NCBI GenBank assembly: GCA_902800055.1
Contig: CADCCW010000003.1
Coordinates: 3,376 to 67,375 of the forward strand
Length of the DNA: 64,000 nucleotides
DNA from: an uncultured bacterium
GTDB taxonomy: Bacteria; Verrucomicrobiota; Kiritimatiellia; RFP12; UBA1067
Direction: 5' to 3'
Shown here: positions 45,380 to 53,823 of the stretch, piece by piece
Numbering within the stretch: position 1 is the first letter of the stretch
Layout of the letters: each line of letters starts with the position of its first letter
The notes under the pieces: generated by a model
Told to the model about the DNA's origin: nothing
Seen by the model: only the letters and a program-made list of their open reading frames with translations
Database searches by the model: none
Translations under genes and position numbers: made by a program

Positions 45380-46569
45380 GCGTCGGCCTCCTCTCCCATC
45401 AGCGCCAGCGCCGCCCCGAGCGCGCCGGCGTAGGTCACGGCCTCCGCGCCCTTTGGCGCCTCGCCCTCGATGCCGTCGAAAACCTCCGGCGCCGCGAGCT
45501 TCATGTGCGCGCGCTCCTCGGCGATTGCCGAAAAGTAGCCGGCGCCGGCCGGAAGCCCGAAGACGAAGGCGGCGGGCGACTCGAGGCGTAGCTTGTCCGC
45601 CAGGTAGTCGCGCGAGACGGCGAGTTCGTCCACGATCGGCGCTACGATCGGCTCCAGCACCGGGCGGGGGTCGATGAGCGCGTCGTTGAGCACGCTCTCC
45701 ACCATCTCCGCGTCCAGCCCTAGTCCTTTGCGCACCGCGTCGAAGATGCCGATGCGCCCGGGCGCGCCGCGGCAGGTGCGCCAGAGGACGAGGTCGCCGC
45801 CGCGGTAGCCGGCGATGTGCACGAGGCTGTCCTCCACGAAAAGCGCAATTGCGTTGCCGCCAGCCGCGGCGAAGGCGCTTTGGCGCAGAATCGACGCCGC
45901 CAGCGCCGAGGTACGCGGCTGGATTGACGCGGCAGTGGGACGGCGGCCTTCCGGCAGCAGGCGCGAAAGCCACAAGAGTTGGTACTCGGGGATTGTCGCT
46001 TCCATAACGAAGTCGCCGTCGATGGGCATCTTCTTCATCACGAAGCGGGTGCCGCCGTTGGAAATCGGCACACCCGGCTCGATTGCGGCGGTGGACGCAG
46101 TTGGTTGCGCGGCGGTGGCGGTCTGCGCCGGCGCGGACTCGGCGGCGGGCTTGTTTGTGCGGCGGATGCCGATGCGCTTCGACTTCGAGGCATCGGCAGT
46201 TCCGCCGCCAGCTTCGTCCTGGCGGTGCGAGCCGGCGGAGAAGTCGGCCTTGAACGCCTCCAGCGTGGTCTGGCCGACGAAGAGCGCGGCGGACGAGACG
46301 GCGAGCGCGGCATGCGGCGACTGGAAGTGCTGCGGCAGCGACCAGGTGCAGCTCTTCGACGCCTGTTCCCACGACTCCGGCAACGCGTTCGCCGGCGGTG
46401 GCACGAGCCCTGCGGCGATGACGTGGAGCGCGCCTTTCTTCTCCGCGAGGCGCACGGCGGGACAGCCGCCATCGACGCCGGAGAAGAGGTCGACGCCGAC
46501 CACGTCTGAAAGGCGACGGCGCCCGCCGCCGATCTCGATCGTCTTTGTTTTAGTCAACTGCAACTTCAT
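45376..46569 (-). CDS. pilM: PilM-like actin-fold ATPase
   Basis: A 397-residue cytoplasmic protein heading the operon. The ASKHA-like (FtsA/PilM) organisation is suggested by paired beta-strand/glycine motifs (VVGVDLFSG near 24-32, NAIALFVEDSLVHIAGYRGG around 245-265 and TYAGALGAALAL at the end). A low-complexity Ala/Thr/Gln stretch at about 120-165 interrupts the fold. Sequence similarity is weak, but position before pilN-pilO-secretin is decisive. Leaderless expression is predicted. Confidence 0.72.
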   Translation of the reverse strand: MKLQLTKTKTIEIGGGRRRLSDVVGVDLFSGVDGGCPAVRLAEKKGALHVIAAGLVPPPANALPESWEQASKSCTWSLPQHFQSPHAALAVSSAALFVGQTTLEAFKADFSAGSHRQDEAGGGTADASKSKRIGIRRTNKPAAESAPAQTATAAQPTASTAAIEPGVPISNGGTRFVMKKMPIDGDFVMEATIPEYQLLWLSRLLPEGRRPTAASIQPRTSALAASILRQSAFAAAGGNAIALFVEDSLVHIAGYRGGDLVLWRTCRGAPGRIGIFDAVRKGLGLDAEMVESVLNDALIDPRPVLEPIVAPIVDELAVSRDYLADKLRLESPAAFVFGLPAGAGYFSAIAEERAHMKLAAPEVFDGIEGEAPKGAEAVTYAGALGAALALMGEEADA

Positions 46570-46577
46570 TGGTGAGT

Positions 46578-46586
46578 ATTATAGCA
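46578..46586 (-). promoter_or_regulatory. extended -10 promoter of the pil-LRR-GTPase operon
   Basis: TGCTATAAT on the minus strand, 8 nt from the pilM ATG at 46569. It is the only promoter-like element found upstream of the eight-gene, 16.4-kb unit ending at 30123. Confidence 0.75.
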
Positions 46587-46639
46587 GATTTTGTGCCGTT
46601 TGTATCACGCCAATATTTTGCCCGACGCGAAGAGATTTA

Positions 46640-46648
46640 TGGTATAAT
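46640..46648 (+). promoter_or_regulatory. extended -10 promoter of the NtrC-class regulator
   Basis: TGGTATAAT with 14 nt to the ATG at 46663, so a leader of only about 7 nt. It is divergent from the pil operon promoter, 54 bp apart. Confidence 0.72.
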
Positions 46649-46662
46649 ACTCTCCCAAAGCC

Positions 46663-48018
46663 ATGCTTAGGATTCTCATAGTCGACGACGAACCGCGCAT
46701 TCTGCTGCTCATGAAGGGGCTGCTGAAGGCGAACGGGTATGAAGTCGAGACCGCGAAAGACGGCGCCGCGGCGCTTGACGCCGTCAAGGCCGGTGGCATT
46801 GACATCGTCATCACCGACCTGCGCATGCAGCCGATGGACGGGATGGCGCTCTTCCGCGAAGTACGCGCGATAAGCCCCGACATCCCAGTCATTCTGCTTA
46901 CCGCCTACGCGAGCGTGGAGACGGCGATCGACGCGATGAAGAGCGGCATCTTCGACTACCTCACCAAGCCGTTCAAGGTGGAGGACATGCTCGCGTGCCT
47001 TAAACGCGCTGAGGACAAGATCCGCCGCTCGGCGGCGGTTGCGGCCGACTCTGGCCCGCTGCGCTACCGCTTCGAGAACTTCATCGCCAACTCGCCGGCG
47101 ATGAAAGAGGTGTGCGAGACCATCCAGAAGGTGGCGCCGACGGCGGCGACGGTGCTCATCAACGGCGAGAGCGGCACTGGCAAGGAAGTGGTCGCGCGCG
47201 CGATTCACCTTTCCTCCACGCGCGCGAAGCGCCCGTGGGTGGCGGTGAACTGCGCGGCGATTCCGTCGGAGCTGCTTGAAAGCGAGATGTTCGGCCACGT
47301 CAAGGGTGCTTTCACCGGCGCGGTGGCGGACAAGGAAGGGCTCTTTGAGACGGCCTCCGGCGGCACGCTCTTTCTTGACGAGATCGCCTCGATGCCGCTC
47401 ATCCTGCAGGGCAAGCTCCTGCGCGCGCTGCAGGAGAAGGAGATCCGCCGCGTCGGCGGCACCAAGGCGATCCCCGTCGACGTGCGCGTCATCGCCGCGT
47501 CCAACTCTAACCTTGAGGAGGCGGTGGTGAAGGGCACGTTCCGCAGCGACCTCTTCTACCGTTTTGCCGTCATCACCATCGACATCCCGCCGCTCCGCAA
47601 ACGGCCCGAGGACATTATGCCGCTCGTCAAGCACTTCATCGCCGGCGAGACTGCGGAAGGCGCGACGCAGCCGACCGTGAGCGACGCGGCGGCCAAGGCG
47701 CTTCTGGCCTATAGCTGGCCTGGGAACGTGCGCGAGCTCGAAAACGCCATCAAGCACGCGCTCACTTTCATGCGCGGCGGCGAAATCACCCCCGGCGACC
47801 TGCCGACCAGAATCACCGAAAACAAAGAAGGGTCGGCTGAGTCGGGCGACGCCTCGGTTGCCTCTGGGCAGAGCGCCTCGCTCAAGTCCTTCCTCAAGCA
47901 GAAGGAACGCGAATACATCGGCCAGATCCTCAGTTCCGTCGGCGGAGACAAGGAAAAGGCTGCGGAAACGCTGAAAGTGAATCTTTCGACGCTTTATCGC
48001 AAGCTTTCTGACGAATAA
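46663..48018 (+). CDS. NtrC-class sigma-54 response regulator (PilR-like)
   Basis: A 451-residue response regulator. Receiver domain 1-120 with the acidic pair D8-D9, phospho-acceptor D52 and K102. The AAA+ domain (about 138-380) has Walker A GESGTGKE at 168-175 and the sigma-54-contacting GAFTGA at 215-220. A Fis-type helix-turn-helix ends the protein (KAAETLKVNLSTLYRKL). It activates sigma-54 promoters after phosphorylation. A matching sigma-54 promoter lies 127 nt downstream in front of the pilin, so a PilR-like role is well supported. No partner histidine kinase is in the window. Confidence 0.94.
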   Translation: MLRILIVDDEPRILLLMKGLLKANGYEVETAKDGAAALDAVKAGGIDIVITDLRMQPMDGMALFREVRAISPDIPVILLTAYASVETAIDAMKSGIFDYLTKPFKVEDMLACLKRAEDKIRRSAAVAADSGPLRYRFENFIANSPAMKEVCETIQKVAPTAATVLINGESGTGKEVVARAIHLSSTRAKRPWVAVNCAAIPSELLESEMFGHVKGAFTGAVADKEGLFETASGGTLFLDEIASMPLILQGKLLRALQEKEIRRVGGTKAIPVDVRVIAASNSNLEEAVVKGTFRSDLFYRFAVITIDIPPLRKRPEDIMPLVKHFIAGETAEGATQPTVSDAAAKALLAYSWPGNVRELENAIKHALTFMRGGEITPGDLPTRITENKEGSAESGDASVASGQSASLKSFLKQKEREYIGQILSSVGGDKEKAAETLKVNLSTLYRKLSDE

Positions 48019-48144
48019 CGTTATTTTTCAAGAATGGATAGTTACCAAAATGGATTTCGCAAAAGCGAGAAAATGCCAGGGGCCATTTGCAGAATTGAGA
48101 AGGATGCGGCGGTTTAAAGAGGTGCTTGAAGGGGAAAAAGGTGC

Positions 48145-48160
48145 TTGGCATGGTATATGC
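48145..48160 (+). promoter_or_regulatory. sigma-54 promoter of the pilin gene
   Basis: TTGGCATGGTATATGC: the invariant GG and GC are separated by exactly 10 nt, as required for sigma-54 holoenzyme (-24/-12). The predicted start near 48172 leaves a leader of about 58 nt with an AAGGA Shine-Dalgarno before the ATG at 48230. Confidence 0.75.
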
Positions 48161-48229
48161 TAAATAAATTTTTGCTGTCGGCATGGTGCCGGCGGTAAAT
48201 AAAAACAAAACAAAAAAAGGAACACAACC

Positions 48230-48610
48230 ATGAAAAGAATGCTGAAGGGTTTTACCCTCGTTGAAATCATGATCGTGGTCGCCATCATCGCCATTCTGGC
48301 TGCTGTTGCGATCCCGAACTTCATTAAATACCGCAATGAGTCGCAGAAGAGCTCATGCATCAGCAACATGAAGCAGCTTCAGACTGCGGGCGAGCAGTGG
48401 TGCATGATCAATGGCGCCACGGCCACTCCTCCGCTTACGGATCTCTGCGGTTCCGACAAATACATCAAGACCACTCCGGTTTGCCCGTATGCCAAGGAGT
48501 CCTACACCATTGCAAATGACTCTGGCGTCATCAAGGTCACGTGCCCGCAGGAGTCGGCGCTGGGACATATCATTCCTGGGCAGTCTACGACTACGGCGTC
48601 CGGCACTTGA
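48230..48610 (+). CDS. type IV pilin / pseudopilin
   Basis: A 126-residue prepilin. A short leader MKRMLKG is followed by FTLVEIMIVVAIIAILAAVAIP, the class III cleavage and N-methylation site with Glu at +5 and the hydrophobic alpha-1 stem. The small C-terminal domain carries four Cys (residues about 43, 58, 72 and 84) plus one near the end, enough for disulphides. It ends in a Thr/Ser-rich tail that could be glycosylated. It is probably the major subunit for the machine encoded on the other strand. Confidence 0.92.
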   Translation: MKRMLKGFTLVEIMIVVAIIAILAAVAIPNFIKYRNESQKSSCISNMKQLQTAGEQWCMINGATATPPLTDLCGSDKYIKTTPVCPYAKESYTIANDSGVIKVTCPQESALGHIIPGQSTTTASGT

Positions 48611-48612
48611 TA

Positions 48613-50685
48613 ATGTATCGTGATGCTCGTAAAACTGCGGCGTTCGAAAGGGCGCCGCTGTTTTTGTTGCCTCTCCTAATAGGAGTGGTGCAGATCGTGG
48701 GCTATTACCTGTCCGCGATGTTTGCATCGACGGATGGCGTTGTTCCTGTTGCACAGCCTGACACGCTTCTCTACTGCCAGGCTGCCCGTCGTATCTGCGA
48801 GGGCGCGCCATTTTCGTTTTCCGCAGGTACCGCTGTGTCGACGGGGACAACTTCGGTGTTGTATCCGTTTTTCCTTGCTGTTCCATACGCCCTTGGCTTC
48901 AACGGGGACTCCCTTCTCGTTGCTGGCTTTTGGCTTAATGCCGGCTGTTATCTTGTCTTTCTCCTTGGGTGGTCGATAGCTGCGGCAAGATGGATCGAGA
49001 ATCCCTGGGCGAGGCTGCTTGCGGTTGTCTTTGTCGCTCTGATGGGGCAGCCAGCCTATTGCGCGATGGCGCAGAGCGACATAGGCTTGTGGCTTGCCGT
49101 CTCGGCGATGGTTGTGGCGACGCTTCCAGACGATTCGCGCTCTTCGCGTTGGCGTGATGCCGCTTTCGTGACGTTGCTTTCGATCTCGCCGTGGGTGCGC
49201 CCTGAAGGCATGATGCTGGTCTTTGCGCTGTGCGTCGTCTATGGCGTCCGCTTCCTCGTTGACCGCAAGTCGAGTTCCTTGGTGTTCGCACTTTCCAGAT
49301 TTTCCCTTCCGGTTCTGTCTGTGCTTGGTGTGTTCGCCTTGAACTACTGCCTTACCGGGCAATTCCAGTTTTCGTCTGTCGCCAACAAAGGATATCTCAA
49401 GAATCTTCCCTTTGCGACAGCAGTTATGCGGATTTTTCACGATGGATGGACGATGTTCAAGGGGCTGGGCCTGTCGTTGCCTGATTCCTTGCCGCGGAGC
49501 CTCGTCACTATTCCCCTTGCCGGTGGCATCATGGTGTTGATTGGCGTAGCCGTTCATGCTTGGAGACGGCAGCAGGTCGCCCTGATGATTGCCGTGCTAA
49601 TGGGTTTTGCGTCCGTTGCGGATTCGCAGTTCCAGGGGACGAACATGGATCGATACCTTGCATGGGCTATGCCGCTTGTGGCCATCTTTACCGCAGAGGG
49701 CGTCGTCTGGCTTCGTGACAAGTTGGATAGGTATTCCGCGGCGGCCGCAATGCCGCTTGCCTTTGTGCTCTTCTTCGTCGCGACCTCGGTTGTGTATTGC
49801 TGCGTATTCCACAGCACATGCCGCCAGTCGGATCAACTGCGCGACTTCGCGAAGCAATGCGAACAGCTGATGCCGAAAGGGGCTTCGGTCGCGTCCTTGG
49901 GTGAATGCGGCGTTGCCTATTTCATGTCGCCGCGCCGCGTAGCCCAGCTATCCGGCCTTTATTCGCCGGAGTTTGAGTACATGACTATGGACGAGCGCAT
50001 GGACGACCTCAAGCGCAATCCGGAGAAGCGCTTCGACTATTGGATTTTCGGTGACGAGTTTGTCGGGCAGCGCAAGGCCGAACTCGCAGAAAAGACGTTT
50101 GGGCCGCGTATCCTCGCAGGACCGGCTGCGCGTGCAATCAACAAGGCGGACTGGTCTGCATTTGACAATGCCGCTAGGTCTCCGCTGGCGCAAGACGGCG
50201 AGTCGCTCGTGGCGCGTGTGGACGTCGGGTATCGCCCCGACGAGCGAGAGGCCGAGTACGAAGTCGTCGACCGCTGGTCGCGCAGCCCCGCTGCGCCGTT
50301 CTACATCTGCTGCAAGAATGCCGCAGGTGAGTATCTGGTCGATGTCGGGCGCGTGCTGATCGGGGGCGACGCAATGACAGTCAGGCTGACTCCGGGACGC
50401 GATGTCCGCGTGGTGATGCGTCAGCTCTCCTTCGGCGGCGCGACGATCAACGACGGCGTTGCCGCCGAGACGATCCAGGGATCCATGCCGGAGAGGTATT
50501 CGCTCAACATTGCGGTTGACGGGAGCCTGGTTTCCAGAGTCGAGCTGGACTGCGACCAGAAGTGGTTCTCCGAGGTGTCGTTTGTTGTTCCAGGGTCTGC
50601 CGTCAAGAACGAGGTCTCGCGGCTGGCGTTCCTCGGCGACCACATTCCGTTTGGCTATTGGTTCTATCAGAAGTCTGATCGATGA
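48613..50685 (+). CDS. polytopic GT-C-like membrane protein
   Basis: A 690-residue protein with about ten hydrophobic segments in the first 410 residues and a soluble C-terminal domain of about 280 residues. The first extracytoplasmic loop contains VAQPDTLLYCQAAR, resembling the acidic loop of GT-C lipid-linked glycosyltransferases. It starts 2 nt after the pilin stop and overlaps the second GT-C-like gene by 4 nt. Role as pilin or surface-protein glycosyltransferase is an inference from position. The start at 48613 is chosen since the longer frame overlaps the pilin. Confidence 0.7.
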   Translation: MYRDARKTAAFERAPLFLLPLLIGVVQIVGYYLSAMFASTDGVVPVAQPDTLLYCQAARRICEGAPFSFSAGTAVSTGTTSVLYPFFLAVPYALGFNGDSLLVAGFWLNAGCYLVFLLGWSIAAARWIENPWARLLAVVFVALMGQPAYCAMAQSDIGLWLAVSAMVVATLPDDSRSSRWRDAAFVTLLSISPWVRPEGMMLVFALCVVYGVRFLVDRKSSSLVFALSRFSLPVLSVLGVFALNYCLTGQFQFSSVANKGYLKNLPFATAVMRIFHDGWTMFKGLGLSLPDSLPRSLVTIPLAGGIMVLIGVAVHAWRRQQVALMIAVLMGFASVADSQFQGTNMDRYLAWAMPLVAIFTAEGVVWLRDKLDRYSAAAAMPLAFVLFFVATSVVYCCVFHSTCRQSDQLRDFAKQCEQLMPKGASVASLGECGVAYFMSPRRVAQLSGLYSPEFEYMTMDERMDDLKRNPEKRFDYWIFGDEFVGQRKAELAEKTFGPRILAGPAARAINKADWSAFDNAARSPLAQDGESLVARVDVGYRPDEREAEYEVVDRWSRSPAAPFYICCKNAAGEYLVDVGRVLIGGDAMTVRLTPGRDVRVVMRQLSFGGATINDGVAAETIQGSMPERYSLNIAVDGSLVSRVELDCDQKWFSEVSFVVPGSAVKNEVSRLAFLGDHIPFGYWFYQKSDR

Positions 50686-52241
50686 GGAAGTTCGCCTTTG
50701 CAGTCGCCGCTTTCGCGGTCGTCTTGTCGGCGTCGGAATGGCTGCTCGGCATGTATCTCGCGGATGGTGCTTTCACTTATCCGCTTGACGACGCCTATAT
50801 CCACCTGGCGATTGCGCGCAACATCGCCGAGAACGGGACATGGGGCATCGAGAAGGGCGTTCCGGTCTTTGCGAGCTCGTCGCCGCTCTGGACGCTGCTG
50901 CTCGCGTTGTCGATCAAGGTCGTAGGATGCCGCGAATGGCTGCCGTTCGTGTTTTCATACATTTTTTCGTTCTGCGTGCCGCTTATGGCGTTCAGGCTTT
51001 GGGGGAAGGCCGGGCTCCCTCCGCATCGTGCACTGGCCGCCGGCATCGTGCTTGTCTTTGTGATGCCGATAACTACGCTTGCCAACCTTGGCATGGAGCA
51101 CGCGCTCCATGTGTTCTGCATTGGCTGGTTTCTCTGTTCGGCGTGGACTGCGCTTGAATCCGATGGCGTTTCCCGCGGCACATTCGCCGCGCTCGTCGCC
51201 TCTGCGATTCTGGCGGCGGGTGCGCGCTACGAGTCTCTCTTCGTGATAACTCCGGTCGCAGTGCTGATGCTGTGCCGCCGGCGCGTCGCCGCGGGGCTTG
51301 CCGTGATGGTCGCGCAGTTTGTCCCCGTTGTCCTGATGGGGCTTTACGCCGTTCACGAATCGCGGCCGTTTCTGCCGGTTTCACTGCTGCTGAAGGCGAA
51401 CGTCGGGGCGGGTTCCATTGTGGAGGGGGTTTTCTCGCTTTACTGCGGGATCGCCCCTGAAAGCATCCACTTCCACCTCACTGTCCTGCTCCTTCTTACG
51501 GCTGTGCTCCTGCCGCGCACGCCGGTCGTTGTCCGAGCGCTTTCCTTTGCGCTTGTCGTTGCCGTGTGCGGACACGGAGTCTTTGCGCAGCTGGGATGGC
51601 TCTATCGCTACGAAGTCTATCTGCTTGCGCTTGCCTTTACGGTGTTGCCTCTCGCGTTCGCCGGGGGAGTCGGCGCGGAGTCGGATTTTTTCAGGCGTTA
51701 TGCGCGGCTGCTTCTGGCGATTGGGCTCGCCTGGCCGTTTGCGGCCAGGTCGTTCAAGGCCCAGTATGATACGGTGATAGCTCAGCGCGAGATCAACGCG
51801 CAGCAGAAGCAGATGGGACGCGTCTTCGCCACGCTTCCGTCGCAGCAACGAGGCGCTATTGCGCTGACGGATCTTGGCTGCGTCGCCTTCTATTCTGGCG
51901 TCCACATCCTCGACCTCTGGGGACTGGGCTCGCCAGAGGTTGCGGAGATAATCCGCAGCGGCAGAAGTCCATCCGGTGGATACGGCGATTTGTTTACGCA
52001 CAACGGGGTCAGGTATTTTGCGTTCTACGACGGTTGGTGCGACATGTCCAAGGTGTCTGGCGATGCCCGCGCTGTGGCATTGCTGACCTTGAGGCACAAG
52101 CCGGTGATCTGCGCTGGCGGCCGTGTTCTCCTTGGTGTTATGCACTCGTCAGATGCGCCGGCATTCGCTGCGCACATCAGGAATATTGCACCGACGATGC
52201 CGAGCGAATGCGAACTTACGGTGCTTGAAGACTGCAAATGA
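50682..52241 (+). CDS. second polytopic GT-C-like membrane protein
   Basis: A 519-residue protein with about ten transmembrane segments. After the first helix, the loop YPLDDAYIHLAIARNIAENG is the typical DD/DxD loop of GT-C mannosyl- or arabinosyltransferase-like proteins. A soluble C-terminal domain of about 140 residues follows. It shares the organisation of the preceding gene and overlaps it (ATGA). The two may act as a pair in decorating pilin or the LRR protein. Confidence 0.75.
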   Translation: MRKFAFAVAAFAVVLSASEWLLGMYLADGAFTYPLDDAYIHLAIARNIAENGTWGIEKGVPVFASSSPLWTLLLALSIKVVGCREWLPFVFSYIFSFCVPLMAFRLWGKAGLPPHRALAAGIVLVFVMPITTLANLGMEHALHVFCIGWFLCSAWTALESDGVSRGTFAALVASAILAAGARYESLFVITPVAVLMLCRRRVAAGLAVMVAQFVPVVLMGLYAVHESRPFLPVSLLLKANVGAGSIVEGVFSLYCGIAPESIHFHLTVLLLLTAVLLPRTPVVVRALSFALVVAVCGHGVFAQLGWLYRYEVYLLALAFTVLPLAFAGGVGAESDFFRRYARLLLAIGLAWPFAARSFKAQYDTVIAQREINAQQKQMGRVFATLPSQQRGAIALTDLGCVAFYSGVHILDLWGLGSPEVAEIIRSGRSPSGGYGDLFTHNGVRYFAFYDGWCDMSKVSGDARAVALLTLRHKPVICAGGRVLLGVMHSSDAPAFAAHIRNIAPTMPSECELTVLEDCK

Positions 52242-52315
52242 CTTCAGGTAGCATAGATCTGTCGCTGCAATCCGTTTGTGGCTGCTGGCGTTTTGCGCTT
52301 TCATAAGGAGAAATC

Positions 52316-53047
52316 ATGAGCGAGTGTTTGGATATTGTTCAACTTGAAGGCGTCGTCCGTGCGTTTGCCGGCGCAAAGGCGGTCGACGGGCTCTCTTTGA
52401 AGTTGAAAGCTGGGGAGGTCATGGGCTTTCTCGGCACCAACGGCGCCGGCAAGACGACGACCATAAAGATGATGCTCGGGCTTCTTGCCCCCACGTCCGG
52501 CACAGTCAAGGTTCTTGGCGGCGATCCCTCCGATCCGCGCATCCGCGCGCACATTGGCTACATGCCTGAGGTCGCGACCTACTATCCCTACCTCAATGCG
52601 CGCGAACTTCTCGCGTTCTACGGCGGCATCTGCGGACTTGACGCGAAGACCGTCCGTTCGCGCACCGACTCGCTGCTCGAGTCCGTCGGTCTTGCCGACA
52701 CCGCGAAGCGACCGCTTAGGACATACTCGAAGGGAATGCTTCAGCGCGCAGGCATCGCGCAGGCGCTCCTAAACGATCCCGATCTCCTCGTTCTCGACGA
52801 GCCGTTCACGGGGCTTGATCCGCTTGCGCGAATCCATTTCCGCGAGCTTCTGCGCGGTCTCAAGGAGCGCGGCAAGACGATTTTCTTCTCTTCGCACGAA
52901 CTTGGCGAGACCGAACTTCTCTGCGACCGCGTCGCGATAATGAAGAAGGGCCATTGTGTCTACCAGGGCCCTGTGAAGGACATCGCCGGCGACGGCGCGA
53001 CAAATCTTGAGCGTCTTTTCCTCAAGACGCTGGAGGAGGCGAAATGA
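52316..53047 (+). CDS. ABC transporter ATPase, ABC-2 type
   Basis: A 243-residue ATP-binding subunit. Walker A GTNGAGKTT (about 40-48), ABC signature YSKGMLQR, Walker B LLVLDEPFTGLD and the switch His of SSHELGE are all present. It resembles CcmA/GldA/NosF-type exporters. SD AAGGAG precedes the ATG. No TATAAT is visible in the 74-bp gap upstream, so it may be transcribed from the pilin unit. It overlaps the permease gene by 4 nt. Confidence 0.92.
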   Translation: MSECLDIVQLEGVVRAFAGAKAVDGLSLKLKAGEVMGFLGTNGAGKTTTIKMMLGLLAPTSGTVKVLGGDPSDPRIRAHIGYMPEVATYYPYLNARELLAFYGGICGLDAKTVRSRTDSLLESVGLADTAKRPLRTYSKGMLQRAGIAQALLNDPDLLVLDEPFTGLDPLARIHFRELLRGLKERGKTIFFSSHELGETELLCDRVAIMKKGHCVYQGPVKDIAGDGATNLERLFLKTLEEAK

Positions 53048-53823
53048 AACTCTTTGCAAGACAGACATGCGCTCTCGTAAAGCTTTCGTTCATCGAGCTT
53101 TGGCGTCGCAACGATGTTTTTGCGCTTGTCCTTCTCGGCCTCGCGCTGATGGTGCCGCTTTCTATGGCGACTCCATTTGGCGCGGCAGGCGCGTCGCGCT
53201 ACCTTGACGAGATGGCGCTCCTTCTCGTGTGGGGATTCTCCCTCTTCGTCGCGCTTGGCGCGGGGCAGCGGCTTTTCCCGCCGGAATTCGAGTCGCGCAC
53301 GATCTATCCACTGCTCGCAAAGCCGATTTCGCGCGGGCGTCTTCTCGTCGGCAAGTACATCGGCGCGGTTGCGGCGTCCTGGTCGGCGCTTGCGTTCTTC
53401 TATGTCCTCTTCGTCGCAAGCGTTCTCTTGCGCGGCGGTGCATTTTCCGCGGAACTGCCGCAGGCCGTCGTGCTGCATTTTGCGTTTGTCGCGCTTGCCG
53501 TCGCAGTATCGCTTCTCGGCTCGCTGCTCGTGACGGCGTCCGCGAACCTGTCGCTTTCCGCAATCGTCCTTGTCGGGATGTTCTTCTTCGGGCGTCGCAT
53601 CCCTGAATACGCCGAAGGGCTCAATCCCGCGCTTGCGTGGATACTCAAGGGCATCTATGCAGTCGCGCCGCACGCCGAGTTCTTCGACATGCGCCAGCGG
53701 TTGATACACGGCTGGGGCGCAGTCGACGGAATCGTATTTGTGACGGTGCTTGTGTATGCGGCAGTCTATGTATCCGTTCTGCTCCTGCTTGCTTCGCTTG
53801 CGCTGGGGAGGAAACGCCTGTGA
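53044..53823 (+). CDS. ABC-2 type permease
   Basis: A 259-residue membrane protein with six hydrophobic segments, including the ERLFPPEFESRTIYPLLAKP-like loop (here QRLFPPEFESRTIYPLL), typical of NosY/GldF-type ABC-2 permeases. Partner of the preceding ATPase. Substrate unknown. The final TGA overlaps the GTG start of the His-rich protein. Confidence 0.85.
   Translation: MKLFARQTCALVKLSFIELWRRNDVFALVLLGLALMVPLSMATPFGAAGASRYLDEMALLLVWGFSLFVALGAGQRLFPPEFESRTIYPLLAKPISRGRLLVGKYIGAVAASWSALAFFYVLFVASVLLRGGAFSAELPQAVVLHFAFVALAVAVSLLGSLLVTASANLSLSAIVLVGMFFFGRRIPEYAEGLNPALAWILKGIYAVAPHAEFFDMRQRLIHGWGAVDGIVFVTVLVYAAVYVSVLLLLASLALGRKRL

Noticed and set aside
45380-46372. Long N-terminal extension of the PilN-like frame
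   Set aside because: It lies wholly inside pilM in another frame; the ATGA overlap start at 45379 gives a normal PilN length.
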